Assembly (NCBI GenBank): GCA_016758965.1
Contig: JAEPRB010000429.1
Coordinates: 1 to 22,747, forward strand
Origin: Circinella minor
Lineage: Eukaryota > Mucoromycota > Mucoromycetes > Mucorales > Lichtheimiaceae
Length of the DNA stretch: 22,747 nucleotides
Direction of reading: 5' to 3'
Shown here: positions 10,992 to 22,420 of the stretch, in pieces
Position numbering within the stretch: position 1 is the stretch's first letter
Layout of the letters: every line of letters begins with the position of its first letter
Program-made: the position numbers and the translations under genes
The notes under the pieces: model-generated
The model's database searches: none
The model's input: only the letters and a program-made list of their open reading frames with translations
What the model was told of the DNA's origin: nothing

Positions 10992-12324
10992 AAAAAAGGC
11001 TTGATAGAAAAAAAGAAAAAAAAATAGTAGAAATAACTAACTGCACATACAAATAGGTATCCCCTTATTAAATGTCACATGTATTTCACCATATTTACTT
11101 CCGAATTACAAATCGTTGTTGTGCAAGAAGATCCCTATTATTGAAGATCATATAGACGTTTTCATTTGTTACAGTTTTTTTTTTAAAAAATAATAATAAT
11201 CATTTTTTGAATATTAACTTTCTCTATCTCTCTTCACTTTTTGAATGAAGGCCGGGGGGGGGAAACACGATATGGAGAAATAAGGGGATTTATAACATTT
11301 TGTCCCAGACCTAAATCTTATTGTCATCTTTTCTCGTGACAGGTCTATTAAAACTACCGGAGGAAAAAAAAATAAGTAAAGACTTGTTACATTGAAATTC
11401 TTTCCGAAAAAAAAAAGTTTTCTAAACCTCCACATGGAATTGCTTGATTTGGAATTCGACAATAGGAAAAAAGGGGAAGATTGGCTAGAGAAAAAGAGGG
11501 GGGAGTGCATGAGTGCGCCGGTCTGGCGGTGGGGGGAGAGTAAAGAAAGAATAATGAGAGAGAAGGGTGCACAGACTAAAAGAAACCAGTTTTTCTCTTT
11601 TTTTCTTTTCTCGAAACACAACTAATTCATTTATAGAAACCGTGGAAAAAAAATTTAAATGGATAAAAAAAAGAGCTTGTAGATATATATTAGTAGTAAT
11701 AATAGTGTAATTATATTTTATTTTTCAAAAGAATCTATACGTGTGAAAAATGTTTATGAAGGGTACGAGAGAAAGAGGAAAAAAAAAATTCTATATAACA
11801 TATATGTAAATATATAAAAGAAAAATAAGAAGAAAAATACATAAAAAGAACAGGAATTGCATGAAAAAAAAAAAGAAAATATTGAAAAATGTAGCAATAG
11901 ATTATATAAACTAAAAAGGTGATCACATTGAATAAAAAAAAATTAAGAAATGAAAAAGGGCATATAAAGAAGAACGGGATCCTGTCCCTCAACCAAGAAG
12001 TATATGGCCTAAGGGGTATATAAGAAAAGAATAAAGATATAAAATATAAATCATGATGTTTTGTGAGTAGGTGTATAATGTATGGTAAATAATAAAATGA
12101 ATCTGTATATAGGTATGATTGATATGAGAAGAGAAAAGTGTTATTGTTTTCAAGTATGCTACAACGCGTATTGTTAGTGTTGTTTGTTGTATAATAAGGT
12201 TGTTGATATCAAAAGAGAGTTTGAAAATTTTAAAAAGAAATAGATGAAAGAATATATGATAAATATAAATGATAATAAAACATCATTCTACTGATGTCAG
12301 ATGAGAAATGTATAATAATGGTCT
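10992..12324. other. Gene-poor region downstream of PGS1
   Basis: Contains the PGS1 3' UTR and then purine-rich low-complexity DNA on the + strand (many A/G runs, a G10 tract near 11250). Open frames on both strands between 11214 and 11992 are composed of Phe/Ser/Leu/Lys low-complexity and show no domain. The last few hundred bases are the presumed 3' UTR of the minus-strand zinc-knuckle gene. I see no gene in it. Confidence 0.55.
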
Positions 12325-12569
12325 TCATGGAGAAACTGGACAATTCTAAATAAATAAATAAAATGATGTGTCAATGTTTATGTATAAACAAACAAACAAA
12401 AAGATAATCCTTTTCTCCACCAATCATAAAACACCCTATGGTTCTATAAATTTATACATACTCTTGTTTGATGTAAAACAGATCCACAAATTTGGCAAAG
12501 ACCTCTACCAGTATGTTGACCATTCAAAGTGCAGGTAGTAGCAGCAGTATCACGAACAGATTGTTTCAT
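12325..12569 (-). CDS. Small CCHC zinc-knuckle protein (predicted, 42 residues)
   Basis: Minus strand. Exon 1 is 12569-12462 (36 codons), exon 2 is 12345-12325 (6 codons plus TGA). The proposed 116 bp intron starts GTATGT and ends ATTTAG in phase 0. The product has C25-x2-C28-x4-H33-x4-C38, the exact spacing of a CCHC zinc knuckle, in the context GLCQICGSVLHQTRNCP; the RNCP ending is typical of RNA-binding knuckles. Without splicing the frame ends after 41 residues and keeps the same spacing (TRVC) but loses the Pro. C13 and H19 lie upstream and might bind a second ion. The ATG has an A9 run before it, as in the other genes here, and TTTATATA lies about 85-95 bases upstream. I do not recognise a family; nucleic-acid binding is inferred from the motif alone. 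Confidence 0.55.
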
Positions 12570-14865
12570 TTTTTTTTTGTATAAATCTTAAAGAATAAAA
12601 AAGTTTTTTAAAACAATGCAAAAAAATGACCTTGCTATCAAAGAAAGATATGGTATATAAATTGAAGAAAAGAACAAAAAAAAAAGCAACAAAATAACCT
12701 TCAACAACAACTTTTTATAGAAATGTCATATTAGTTGGTAACACAAGTCGCGTGGACTATAGTCTTTAAACCCTTTTTTGGATTGAATTAACTAGAGAAC
12801 TTTTTTATCGTATTCTTTTCACAAGAAAGAAGAAAGAGTCTAAAAAGCTTGTTTTATTTCTTCCGCTCATTATCTCGTTAATACATTTTACCTTCCCCCA
12901 CCAATAACAACCTTTATATAAAACAACCTCTTTATCATAATCAACCAATTTACCCGCAATCAAGGAGAAGAAACAAATAATAATCACTAATCATTAATAA
13001 TTAATACTACTAGTGTTCTATTATCTTTTTATTCATCAATAACTAAAATGTCCAGTTTATAACACAAAAACTCAGCTCTCGTTCTCTTTGTTTTTCATTT
13101 TCTCTGTCATTTTCCGTCTCCCCTCTCTCTTTTTTTTTCTTCTCATTTCTTTAAGGTTTAACGCTAGTGCTTTTTTTTTTTTCATAATCATTTTTTTACA
13201 GCTTACCAATACCATGGAAACCATTATTTGTAAATAATACACATCAGATATTAAACAAACGCAGTCATCAATACACAAAAATAAAAAAAAGAATATATGA
13301 TTTTTTTACTATCACTATTTTTTTTCCGCTCCTCTCTGTAGGTATACTTAAAAAGAAGTTTATCTTTTTAACCTATAGCGGTAATAATAGTAACAAAGTT
13401 GTATATAAGTTGACATAATAAGTAAATGATTTTTTTTACTGTTTTTGATTGCGTAATAATATTAATAATATAAAAACTACTATTATATATATATCTTTTG
13501 AACCAATGATAAGATTGGACATTTATATATCGTTCTTTCTTATTACGTTACTTCCATGTGCCAATTTTTTTTTCAGTCTTGTTTATTAAGTAAGTTATGA
13601 TATATGTATTTTTTTTTTGATATATTGTGTGACATATCATTTTTCTACATAAAGAAAAGAAAATAGTGGGATTTTTTTTACACCTGTAAGCTCATAGTTA
13701 AGAACATTGTAAAAACAAAAGACGATATTATACATACGTAAATCAGTTGTGCTAATCGTTTAGTTGATAAAATATTTGTTTTTTTCCCGTCTTTATCATG
13801 TAAAATGATGATTATAATATTTATCATATTGATATGTACCCAAAAAAAAAAAAAAAATCGGGAAAATCACCAATACCTGCCATCGTGATTTAATGCGTGT
13901 CTAATCGGATCGATCAATTTTTCACAGCTGAAAAAAAAAATTGGGTGATAATGAAGAAGCGGATGTTTATGAGTAACAATTCACTTTTCTATCCTTCCAA
14001 GCCCAGCTGTCTCACTCTCTACCTCCCCCCCCCCATAATAATATTCCATAAAAGACTTGTTTGTACAACACTCGCAATTAACTGAGAAAAAAAATATAAT
14101 CGAACGGTACATCATTTTAGTTAAAAATACATGATAATAAATGTCTCTTTCATTTGGGATATTTCTATACTCTTTTATTATTATTATTCTCCTGATTTCT
14201 ATTTATATATTTATATAATTCCCAATAAAAAATTGTAAATAATTTTACTGTTACTATGGTTATAGGTAAGTTGTTTGTTATACGAAATAAGTTACACGGG
14301 GGTAATTTTTTTTAGTGTAGTTTATATATATTAGAGAATTATGAGTGTTGTCCTTTTTTTATATTTATATTCCTTTCTCTCTCTTTTTTTATTTATTTGT
14401 TGTGTGATGTCTTTTTTGCAAATAATTTTTTCGTAAGCCATGTGAAGTTACACACATATTTGAGTAAGAAAAAGTGACACATTGTACAATTGTACAACAG
14501 TGGGAAAACATATACAGCTTATAAATGTTTATCTTGTAAACTAAAAACCGTTCCATCATCGACACGTCAATAAGAAAATGTTTTCTCACATCGATCCTAA
14601 AAAAGATCCCAGGTTTTAATGTTGAACAAGAAAAAAAAATAAACTGAATGGATCAAAACAAGTAATTTTTTTTGTGCGTTGCTCTCATTCATAAAAAAAA
14701 TAAGAAAACATTCCATGTAATACCAAAAAAGGTTTATGACTTTTTTCTTTTTAAAAGATAAGAGAAAAGAGAAGGGTAGGATGGGTGGGACGGGTAAGGA
14801 AATCAATATGCTATTTTCTATTTATTATTATTATTACTGTATATACGTATAATGTTTCCTATTAT
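12570..14865. other. Gene-poor region upstream of the zinc-knuckle gene and downstream of the hexosaminidase gene
   Basis: About 2.3 kb without a supportable gene. Near 12900-12960 there is a + strand promoter-like patch (ACCAAT, TTTATATAAA, pyrimidine blocks), but the ATGs after it (for example 13048 and 13214) open frames of only four to seven codons. The rest is homopolymer-rich, including C10 near 14025 and several T8-T12 runs. Short open frames at 13072-13278, 13897-14085 and 14389-14806 are biased in composition and carry no motif. A non-coding RNA cannot be excluded. Confidence 0.5.
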
Positions 14866-17800
14866 TTATCCAGGTCTAGAAGGTGAAATAACTCTAGCAT
14901 AATCAAGTAGTAAATTGGTGCGTGACCCATAATAAAGACATTCCAAATCAGCATCAAATTCAGGAATACGCCAATGAACATTATCTTCATCCAATACTTC
15001 TTCTGTCAATGAGGACGAACGCCGTTTTCCATCTTCTTGTAATGGGGAATCTTTTGTTGCTGTACCTTCTTCTTGCTCTTGTTCTTGCTGTTGCTTTCTC
15101 ATGATCATACACTGAACATGAGCAATAATATGGTCGTACATTGTTTCTAATCGAGCACGTAATCCACCATAACGAACTTCCAATACTTCCCAACCGAAAG
15201 GTTTATACATTTTCATCCATAAACTGCGATGGTATCTCCATAACTGATCGACTTCTTCCCGGAGGCGTGTTAACCTACTTTGTGCGAGGTCATACAATCT
15301 TTCATAATCTTTGTTACGGTAGGCTTCCACCAATCGTTGACGTAAATGGCATTTTAATGATAAGACACTGGCCACTCTTGCTGGTAATTCTAATCGTTCA
15401 TTCATGGGATGCATACCATTTTTGCCATCCATAACGTCAAATAAATGAGCTGCAATATTTCCATAATGAGTTTCCAAATCTTCATCAGCATATTGTGGTG
15501 ATAAAAAACTCAAAAAGGGATCTAAATTTTTATCAGTTGTCAATAATGATAACTTAGTGTTGTTGTTTTTTATATATTTTAGATCGAGTAAAAAGATAAC
15601 AAACAAAAATAGTAGCGATCATTTATATCGTCACGAAACAAAAAAAAAAATCGTTGCCACGTTTTTTTTTTCTTACCTTCCCAAAGTAACCATTTACTTA
15701 TATTTGGCATGTAATGTGTTCGAATTGTAATAGGTATTCCAGATGGTGTATCATCGATCTATAATTATGTTAATTTGGATCCGGGGAAAATAAATAAATA
15801 TATATTTTTTTCTTTTTTCTATCCCTCACACCCCAACCATTATCCCGGATAATAATTTTCGTTTACAAATTTATTCTTTTTTATAAGAAAAAAAGCATTA
15901 CCTTGGATGCAAATACCCAATCATCAAATGTGGCGCCACAAATTCCCTCTACAAAGAACGAAAACAAGTAAGCATGTGAGGATGTAAAAGACGTAATAAT
16001 TTAACTGTACTTAGTAAAACACAGGTGAAATGAGCGGGAAAGGAATAATGTGGTAAAAAAAAATAATTTACCGAAATTCCGCTTTAACATGGGTACATCT
16101 ACTTCTTCTTGTGAACAATATCCATGTTCTGCATAATAACAAAGTCCTGGTAATGCAGAAAATCTATTAAATTGAAAGTACAAAAAAAATGTGGATCAAT
16201 ATTTGTTTCTGTGTAAAATACTCTTTTGAAAAAAAAATGGTAATCGGATCATCTTCCCATCCATAATTCGTTCCAGTTTAATATATATCTGTATTACGGG
16301 CTTACATATCACATTCATTTCCTTCATCACCCCAAATGGTGATAAATGTATTTCGTATACCATCATCTCTATCTTTAGCAGCAACAGTACTTGCTCTTAC
16401 AGATTCAAATGTAAATGGAAGAGCTGTCCAAAATCGGCTCCATGTCCAAGCCGCATCTATCATCATATTTATTATTATTATACATGGACAGTTTATTAAT
16501 ATAAAATTAGTTATTTATTCATTATTACTAAAAAAAATAATCATAATTTACTTGCTATCCAAGGTTGTTGGCAACCTAATTGACGATGTTGTTGAAGTTT
16601 TTGGGTATAAATATCTTTATTGGTATGATAATAATCCCAATAAATAAGTTCCATATTCCTTGGCATATTATCAACCACTTCTGCTGTATCTGCTGGATTG
16701 TTACTTTCATCATAATATCCTTGTAAAGTGTTATTTTTGGCGGCTATATACCATTTATTATATAAAATGTTAGCTCGTCCTTATCTCTGTATTTTTTTTC
16801 TTTATTGAAAAGGAAGTGCTACCTAAACAGAATAACACTATAAAAGGAATACGGAATGAAAAAAAAAAGGTTAGCAATCAAGTGTACTACGTAGTCAATT
16901 CCACGTGGAAAAAAACGCTTATATAATGATAATCCAAATCTATAATTTCTCTTCATAATGGATTTAATTATTATTATAGTCATAAATAGCTTACTATCTG
17001 ACCAAATCATTGGCTGAAGACCGAGTCGGGAACATATTTCATTGACTTTTTGTAAATGATCTACAAATATCTTGGTTGGTTCTTTATATCCAAAGATCTG
17101 ACGATATCTTCCTTCACCTACACCATGAGCCTATTTGTGTATATAAAAGGAAATAAATTGTTGGAGTCATAATTTAAGATAAGCGCCTTATTTTTTTGTT
17201 GAAAGTTATTTTTTTCATACCATAAACTACAATACAAGAAAAAAAAACAGAAAATATAAAAGGAGAAAAATAATTATACCTCATCCATGCCTAAATGAAT
17301 TCGTTTAGATCGAAAAGGACTTGCAGCTGCTTGTATAATCTTTTCAATAAATTCATAAGTTGCTTCAGATTCAGCTAATAAAACTTCGGTGTTATCTCGT
17401 AAATAAGCATAATGAGGCCATTGAAGGATTTGTCCCAAATGACCTAAAGTTTGGATACAAGGTACTACCTCAATACCACTAAGAAAAGAATTATGTAAAA
17501 ACTAGATTTTTTAGCCTTTTTTTTTCCCATGTACAACATTATACAATTAACACATGCAACAAAGATTTTTTTTTTGCATAGTTTCACACACACAGACATA
17601 ATCCCCTCCATAAGAGATTGAGAGTGATACGTTACAGATCAAATGCATAGTCATCAATACATGTTAACTCTCTACGATTATAGCGACCTTTTAAAGGAGG
17701 GAAAAAAAGAAATAATTAGGTAATCATTCAACAACTTTGTTTTTTGTGTCTTTCTTCCCCATTGAAATAAACTTTTTTTTTATTCATTTATCAATAATAC

Positions 17801-19157
17801 TCTGTCAATTAATTCATTTCTTTCTATTATCCAAAACCTCCCCCCAAGCCTCCTCTTCCTATCCATGCGTATAAAATAATAATAATAAAAAGTTAATCGA
17901 TCGATAGTTTACCTCGTAAGTATCCAAATAATGGTTCCCCATCAACCTATAAATGTAGATCTTGTGTGAGATGTTTTTTTATATATTATTTCTTACCGAG
18001 AATTCCCATCCATTTTTTTCTCCTTTCTTTTTTTCTTTTTATATATTTATAGTAGATTCAACTGAATATATATATATATATATATATATTGATAATCTTT
18101 AACCACAAAAAAAAAAAAGAAAACTTACTTCAAAGGTATCTTCTGTATAAAGCTGTAACATATTTAAACCCATTAATGCCATATTACAAAGTAGTATATG
18201 AACGCTTGATAAGCGTAACACACCATTTCTACTACAATCCACCATAACACTAGATTATATATATATAAGTTATTTAAATTATAATGTTAATCCACCTTTT
18301 CATCCCTACTCTGTTCCTGGAAATATTATGTTTCACAACAATAATAATTCTTTTTTTTTTGTAATCTCCCATTATATATACATATATACATTATATTACC
18401 CTTGAGTATCAAATTGAGCTTGTTCTATAAAATTAACTAATATACCATGTTCACCCGTCAATACCATTAAATCACGCGCAGCACCCAATAACCTTCCAAT
18501 GGCTCTAAAAGCTATCATTATAAAAAAAAAAAAATAGAGACAAAAATGGAAGATTATATCATTGTTGAGATTCCGAAATGAAAGATAAATGTATTGCTTA
18601 AAAGTAAACTTAAAAAAGTTTCCATGAAGATCGATTCTGTTTTTTTTTACCTTGTATTTTATGATGATATCGAACATAAATTTCAAAACGTTCACCCATG
18701 GGTATATCTTTATAACTAGGATAATTACTAGATACTGCTAATTGACCAGCACTTAATTCTTGATCATATGCAAACCTATATATAAGTTTAGTTATTTTAC
18801 TATTATGCATTGTTTTTTTCTTAAAAAAATTGTTTCTCTGCTTTTAACAGTCTAAAAAAGAAGCAACAAGTCAAAAACCTAAAAAAGAAAAAAAAAAGAA
18901 AGAAAGAATACATACTGAATATACCAACGATATTCAGCATTACTTGTAAAGCTATCGTCTAAAAGGCTACTTTCGTCAATCAAGTTCTTATGTGGTGCAT
19001 ACTTGATAATCTTTGAAACACCGTCTTGAAGTTCCACTGGCATTTGATTGACATTGGTAACAAGAAGTACATGGTTTGTAACTACATGAAGAGAAACCAT
19101 GTCATTATATGCTGATGACATTACTTGATCTCCTTCAGAAATTTCATAATCCTTCAT
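14866..19157 (-). CDS. GH20 beta-N-acetylhexosaminidase, cytosolic hexosaminidase-D-like
   Basis: Fourteen exons on the minus strand: 19157-18916, 18775-18651, 18511-18400, 18249-18129, 17946-17913 (34 nt), 17687-17636, 17478-17280, 17130-16995, 16743-16552, 16456-16306, 16163-16072, 15948-15902, 15758-15677 and 15521-14866. They keep frame and give 746 residues. An N-terminal domain (about 1-155) precedes a TIM barrel starting GVMVDCSRNGVLR (160-172), then LYTEDTFEVDGEPLFGYLRG, GIEVVPCIQTLGHLGQ and the catalytic pair D294-E295 in HLGMDEAHG. MIWSD (336-340), AWTWSRFWTALP (407-418) and TIWGDEGNECD (444-454) complete the pocket. The family removes terminal beta-linked GlcNAc or GalNAc, with the substrate acetamido group assisting. 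There is no signal peptide, so intracellular glycan turnover is inferred. A helical C-terminal region (529-746) carries a Gln/Glu-rich, Ser-rich linker at about 671-705. The substrate is unknown. Confidence 0.93.
18066..18089. repeat. (AT)n microsatellite in hexosaminidase intron
   Basis: Twelve AT dinucleotides lie within the intron between hexosaminidase exons 4 and 5. They are likely length-polymorphic and not coding. Confidence 0.9.
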
Positions 19158-20453
19158 TATTATTCTTTAGAAAAATAAAAAAATTAAAAAAAAAAAGACT
19201 CGGAAAGAAAAATAAAGAAGAAAAGAAATATATTATTAGTTCGAGAAACTATCACTATTTTGGTATAAATAACAAGTCAGCCTTATGCAGCAAAAAAAAA
19301 AACAAAACTAAAATAGTTTCGTGACTAAACTATGAGTCGTCATAGTAACAATACTAATGAACTTTATTTTTTTTCGGCTGGTAGGTAATCAATGCATCTC
19401 CCTAACCTGTTTCCATAATGACGATCAGAAATTTGAATAATAATGTTGAGGAACTAAATGTTTGGGATATTTTAAATATTTTTTAAACAAACTTAAAAAT
19501 AATATTACTATAGATATCCACAACAAATCCTCTTTCCTTCTGGAATTATTTGAAAATAAGTATAATATACACAATGCGTGTTTTATCACAACAACAACAA
19601 CTTTATAAACTTAGCATATTTAAATAGCAACCCCAATAATTAATGACAATTATGTAACTTTGCAAAGGAATATTTTTTCTGTGCATTTGGTTACGTGCCC
19701 TTATTTTAAGAGAATTAGCATTTTGAAAGATAAAGATATGAGACAATAAAATAGAAGGAAGTATTATGTATAATGTTGATTGGATTTTTCTTTTAAAAAT
19801 GATACTGTTATTTTAACACATTTGTTTCTCTTGTATTGTACATACGTACAACAGTATTGGACATTACCATAGTAGCAATGGATACCGTTAGTTACTATAA
19901 ATATTATTATATGTGTAAAAAATATAAATTCTATTACAAATGGTATACTTTCTCTTGACCATGTAATGAATAGTATTTCTTTTTAAAAAAAATCAGTTAC
20001 TTTTTCTCTTTCTTTTTTCACAAATCACAACTATTAGCTATTTATTTATTTTTTGTAGAAGATAATTTATTGATCCAGGATGAAAGTTAGATGAAACTTG
20101 GAAGAAAAATCTGTTAGCTGTTACATTCTTATACAAATATATTAAATATATTTAATCAAATCAACAATCAGCTTCATATAAAGAATTAATCCAGCGTTTA
20201 AAAAGTTATTGTTGTTACGTATTATTTTATTTATTAGCATAAGGGGTTTACCATAATATAAAAAAATACATACAATTTATTTAGACATTTACCTTTGTAT
20301 GGAAACATAAAGAGGAGAAAATTAATTACCGAAATGGACGTTATTACCACAAAAAAAAGTATTGTGAAACAGATCTATTCAACAGGTATTTTTCTCTCTC
20401 AAATAACAAGAAACTCGAAAAAAAAAGAAACTTTAATACTAATAATAATAATA
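19158..20453. other. Intergenic region between divergent hexosaminidase gene and NmrA-like relic
   Basis: The part next to 19157 should be the hexosaminidase promoter; read on the minus strand it has long T/C blocks just upstream of the ATG. The rest is AT-rich, with an AT palindromic patch (AAATATATTAAATATATTTAA, around 20135-20155). No gene is seen. The last bases before the relic are a (TAA)n run at about 20439-20454, ending at its ATG. Confidence 0.55.
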
Positions 20454-21075
20454 ATGGCTGAAAAAGCATTTGTTGTTGGTGTCACTGGTAATATTGGTTC
20501 AACAACTTTTGAATAACAATGTCTCTGTTATGTACACTTTATACACGATACCCTACTAAAGTACTAATTCAATCCCTTCAAGTAACCTCAAGTATCATCA
20601 TCAGCAGTATAATAATAATATACGGCTGGTCAATTGATATCTGTTAAAAAAAGTGGCCAAAGGCAACATTCAATCAATCTACCCACTGCACCTAGACTAA
20701 CTCGCGGACAAGAACGATTGCTATTGTGGATAGGAATGAACTAGAAAATAGCGTTACCCTATTGAGTATACAGACTGTATTGATGGAATCGCATTTGTGA
20801 GTAATGATTGTTAAGCACACCACTACTGACTTTTATCTGCGAGACTGAATTAAAAAAAACGCCACTCACAACACTTTTGATGGATATACTTTTGTGAACA
20901 ATGACAATGGGGATAAATTTGTGGCTATAGAGACATGGATGAAACAGCCCTAGTTATGCTTTTTTTTTATCGATAATATACCAAGGGCAGTAACAGCTTT
21001 AACCTGTGGTATATTATAAAGATCGAGATTTGATTTGAGGTACACTTTAGCAGGAGATATCGATTCGACAATATT
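20454..21075 (+). pseudogene. NmrA-like NAD(P)-binding protein relic
   Basis: The start is intact: ATG at 20454 opens 20 codons reading MAEKAFVVGVTGNIGSTT, a Rossmann GxxGxxG nucleotide site typical of NmrA-like atypical short-chain dehydrogenases, then meets TAA at 20514. Further family-like pieces continue in shifting frames: LNNNVSV and YTRYPTKV just after; SINLPTAP near 20670; SVTLLSIQT near 20750; and RAVTAL...GIL followed by RYTLAGDI near 20985-21060, which matches the conserved C-terminal region. Several frameshifts and many stops separate them, so no intact product is possible. The Rossmann start and the AVTAL/YTLAGD pieces are the strongest evidence; the middle assignments are weaker. 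The substrate of the ancestor cannot be told. Confidence 0.72.
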
Positions 21076-22069
21076 GTTATGATCAGCTCATAACTGGGAG
21101 TAGACTCGGTAGTAGGTTTTTCAAATATTAGATGTATGGGGCTAAGATTAATATTTTGGATATGTACTTGTTTGGAATAATGGTTGTATATAATCTCGAG
21201 ATGAATGTCATATTTGTACATGGATACACAAATGGTCATGATCATACAAAGCCCGTGATTATACAAAAATGGCACCTGAGATTTTTTTTTCCGGGCAATT
21301 TCAGCCTTATTTACCAGAAAAAATAAAACGTTTAGTCAAGAACTTGATAAAAACAAATGTTTCAATAATGGACAACAATATTAAAAAGTAAATAAATGAG
21401 CAAATAGGTAGCTTTGGATAAATCTCAACGGAGAGTCGTTACAAAAGAAGAAAAAAAGGTAGAGATTCTCGTACATATATAAAAATATTCAGCTTTTTTT
21501 AATACACTTGGCTTATTTCATTTCTGTAAACTTTATATTATATACGTATTCTTACTATTATTATTATGATACTTGTATATTTTATATTATAGAGAGATTG
21601 ATCATGCTGTATACTACTACTGTACAATCTGTTTAGTATTACGTAAAATAAACAAATAAAAAAAGAAACACATTTAATAGTTAATTTAATGCACCAATCA
21701 TCTGATTATCAGCATATAGTATTGTACGATCAATATATATAATTTATGGTTAAAGGAATCACTTTGAATTTAGTTGGATACCAAAATCATTATGGACTAG
21801 GAAAAAGAAGATATATGCTAATTGCAATAATATTTTATCCTGCTATTTTTTTTGATTATACCAAAAAGGGATATACGTACTTAATTTATAAAATCTTTAG
21901 ATTTAAAGCGATATAGACACTTGTGTTTATATGTGCAGCTCGTTTTTTTTTGTTGTTGCTTGGTGTTGTTCTCTAATAACCACCCGAAAAACAATTCTTT
22001 TCATTCATAATAAAATACAGTACAACATATTTATTAATAAAAAGAAGACAATAGTAATAAAATACATGT
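21076..22069. other. Gene-free region before the right repeat
   Basis: AT-rich DNA with no recognisable gene. A 64-residue open frame at 21132-21326 has no motif known to me and may be further decayed material. TACGTA occurs at about 21543 and 21874. Confidence 0.5.
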
Positions 22070-22420
22070 GAAAATTTCAACATGTATAAATCCAAATGTG
22101 ATAAACATATAAACTTGCATGAAAATTGTTGCATAGTTTAAAAAAAAAGCCATCATTTGTTATAATAAAAAAAAGGGTGCCATAAGTGTGAAATCTACCG
22201 GAATACGTGGGAAACTAAAATTAAGCCGTGTCATTTCATTTCCATGACAATGCTACCCTGGCAACCTTTCACTTTTATTAAAAGTATTTACGCTTTGGCA
22301 GACTCATAATACCATGACGCAAAAATTATGAACAAAAAAGAAAAATAGAAATAAAAACGCTCATTCCTTACAGTAAAAAAAAACAGACACAAGTGTAAAT
22401 TCTACAGGAACTGAGCAATC
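22070..22420. repeat. Right arm of long inverted repeat
   Basis: This is the reverse complement of 1-345 with a few substitutions (several of them transitions) and small homopolymer differences. The inner boundary at 22070 is sharp: bases before it bear no resemblance to those after 345. The outer portion (22223 onward) is also the first unit of a tandem array continuing to the window end. Confidence 0.9.

Noticed and set aside
11214..11992. Several open frames on both strands, Phe/Ser-rich on the minus strand
   Set aside because: Composition follows A/G and T/C homopolymer runs; there is no motif and no good splice or start context.
12805..12987. 60-residue minus-strand frame containing KGCYWWGKVKC
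   Set aside because: It looked faintly protein-like, but it has no recognisable motif and no continuation by splicing that I could support.
13072..13278. 68-residue Lys-rich minus-strand frame
   Set aside because: It is the reverse of a T/C-rich tract; the Lys/Arg/Glu bias is explained by low-complexity DNA.
15522..15606. Upstream extension of the last hexosaminidase exon to an ATG at 15606, making a separate 246-residue protein
   Set aside because: The bases before 15521 are intron ending in TTTAG; joining exon 13 at 15677 to 15521 keeps frame and gives a continuous family-like sequence, so it is not a separate gene.
21132..21326. 64-residue frame near the right repeat
   Set aside because: No family recognised, and it lies after the NmrA-like relic in a region without coding signals.
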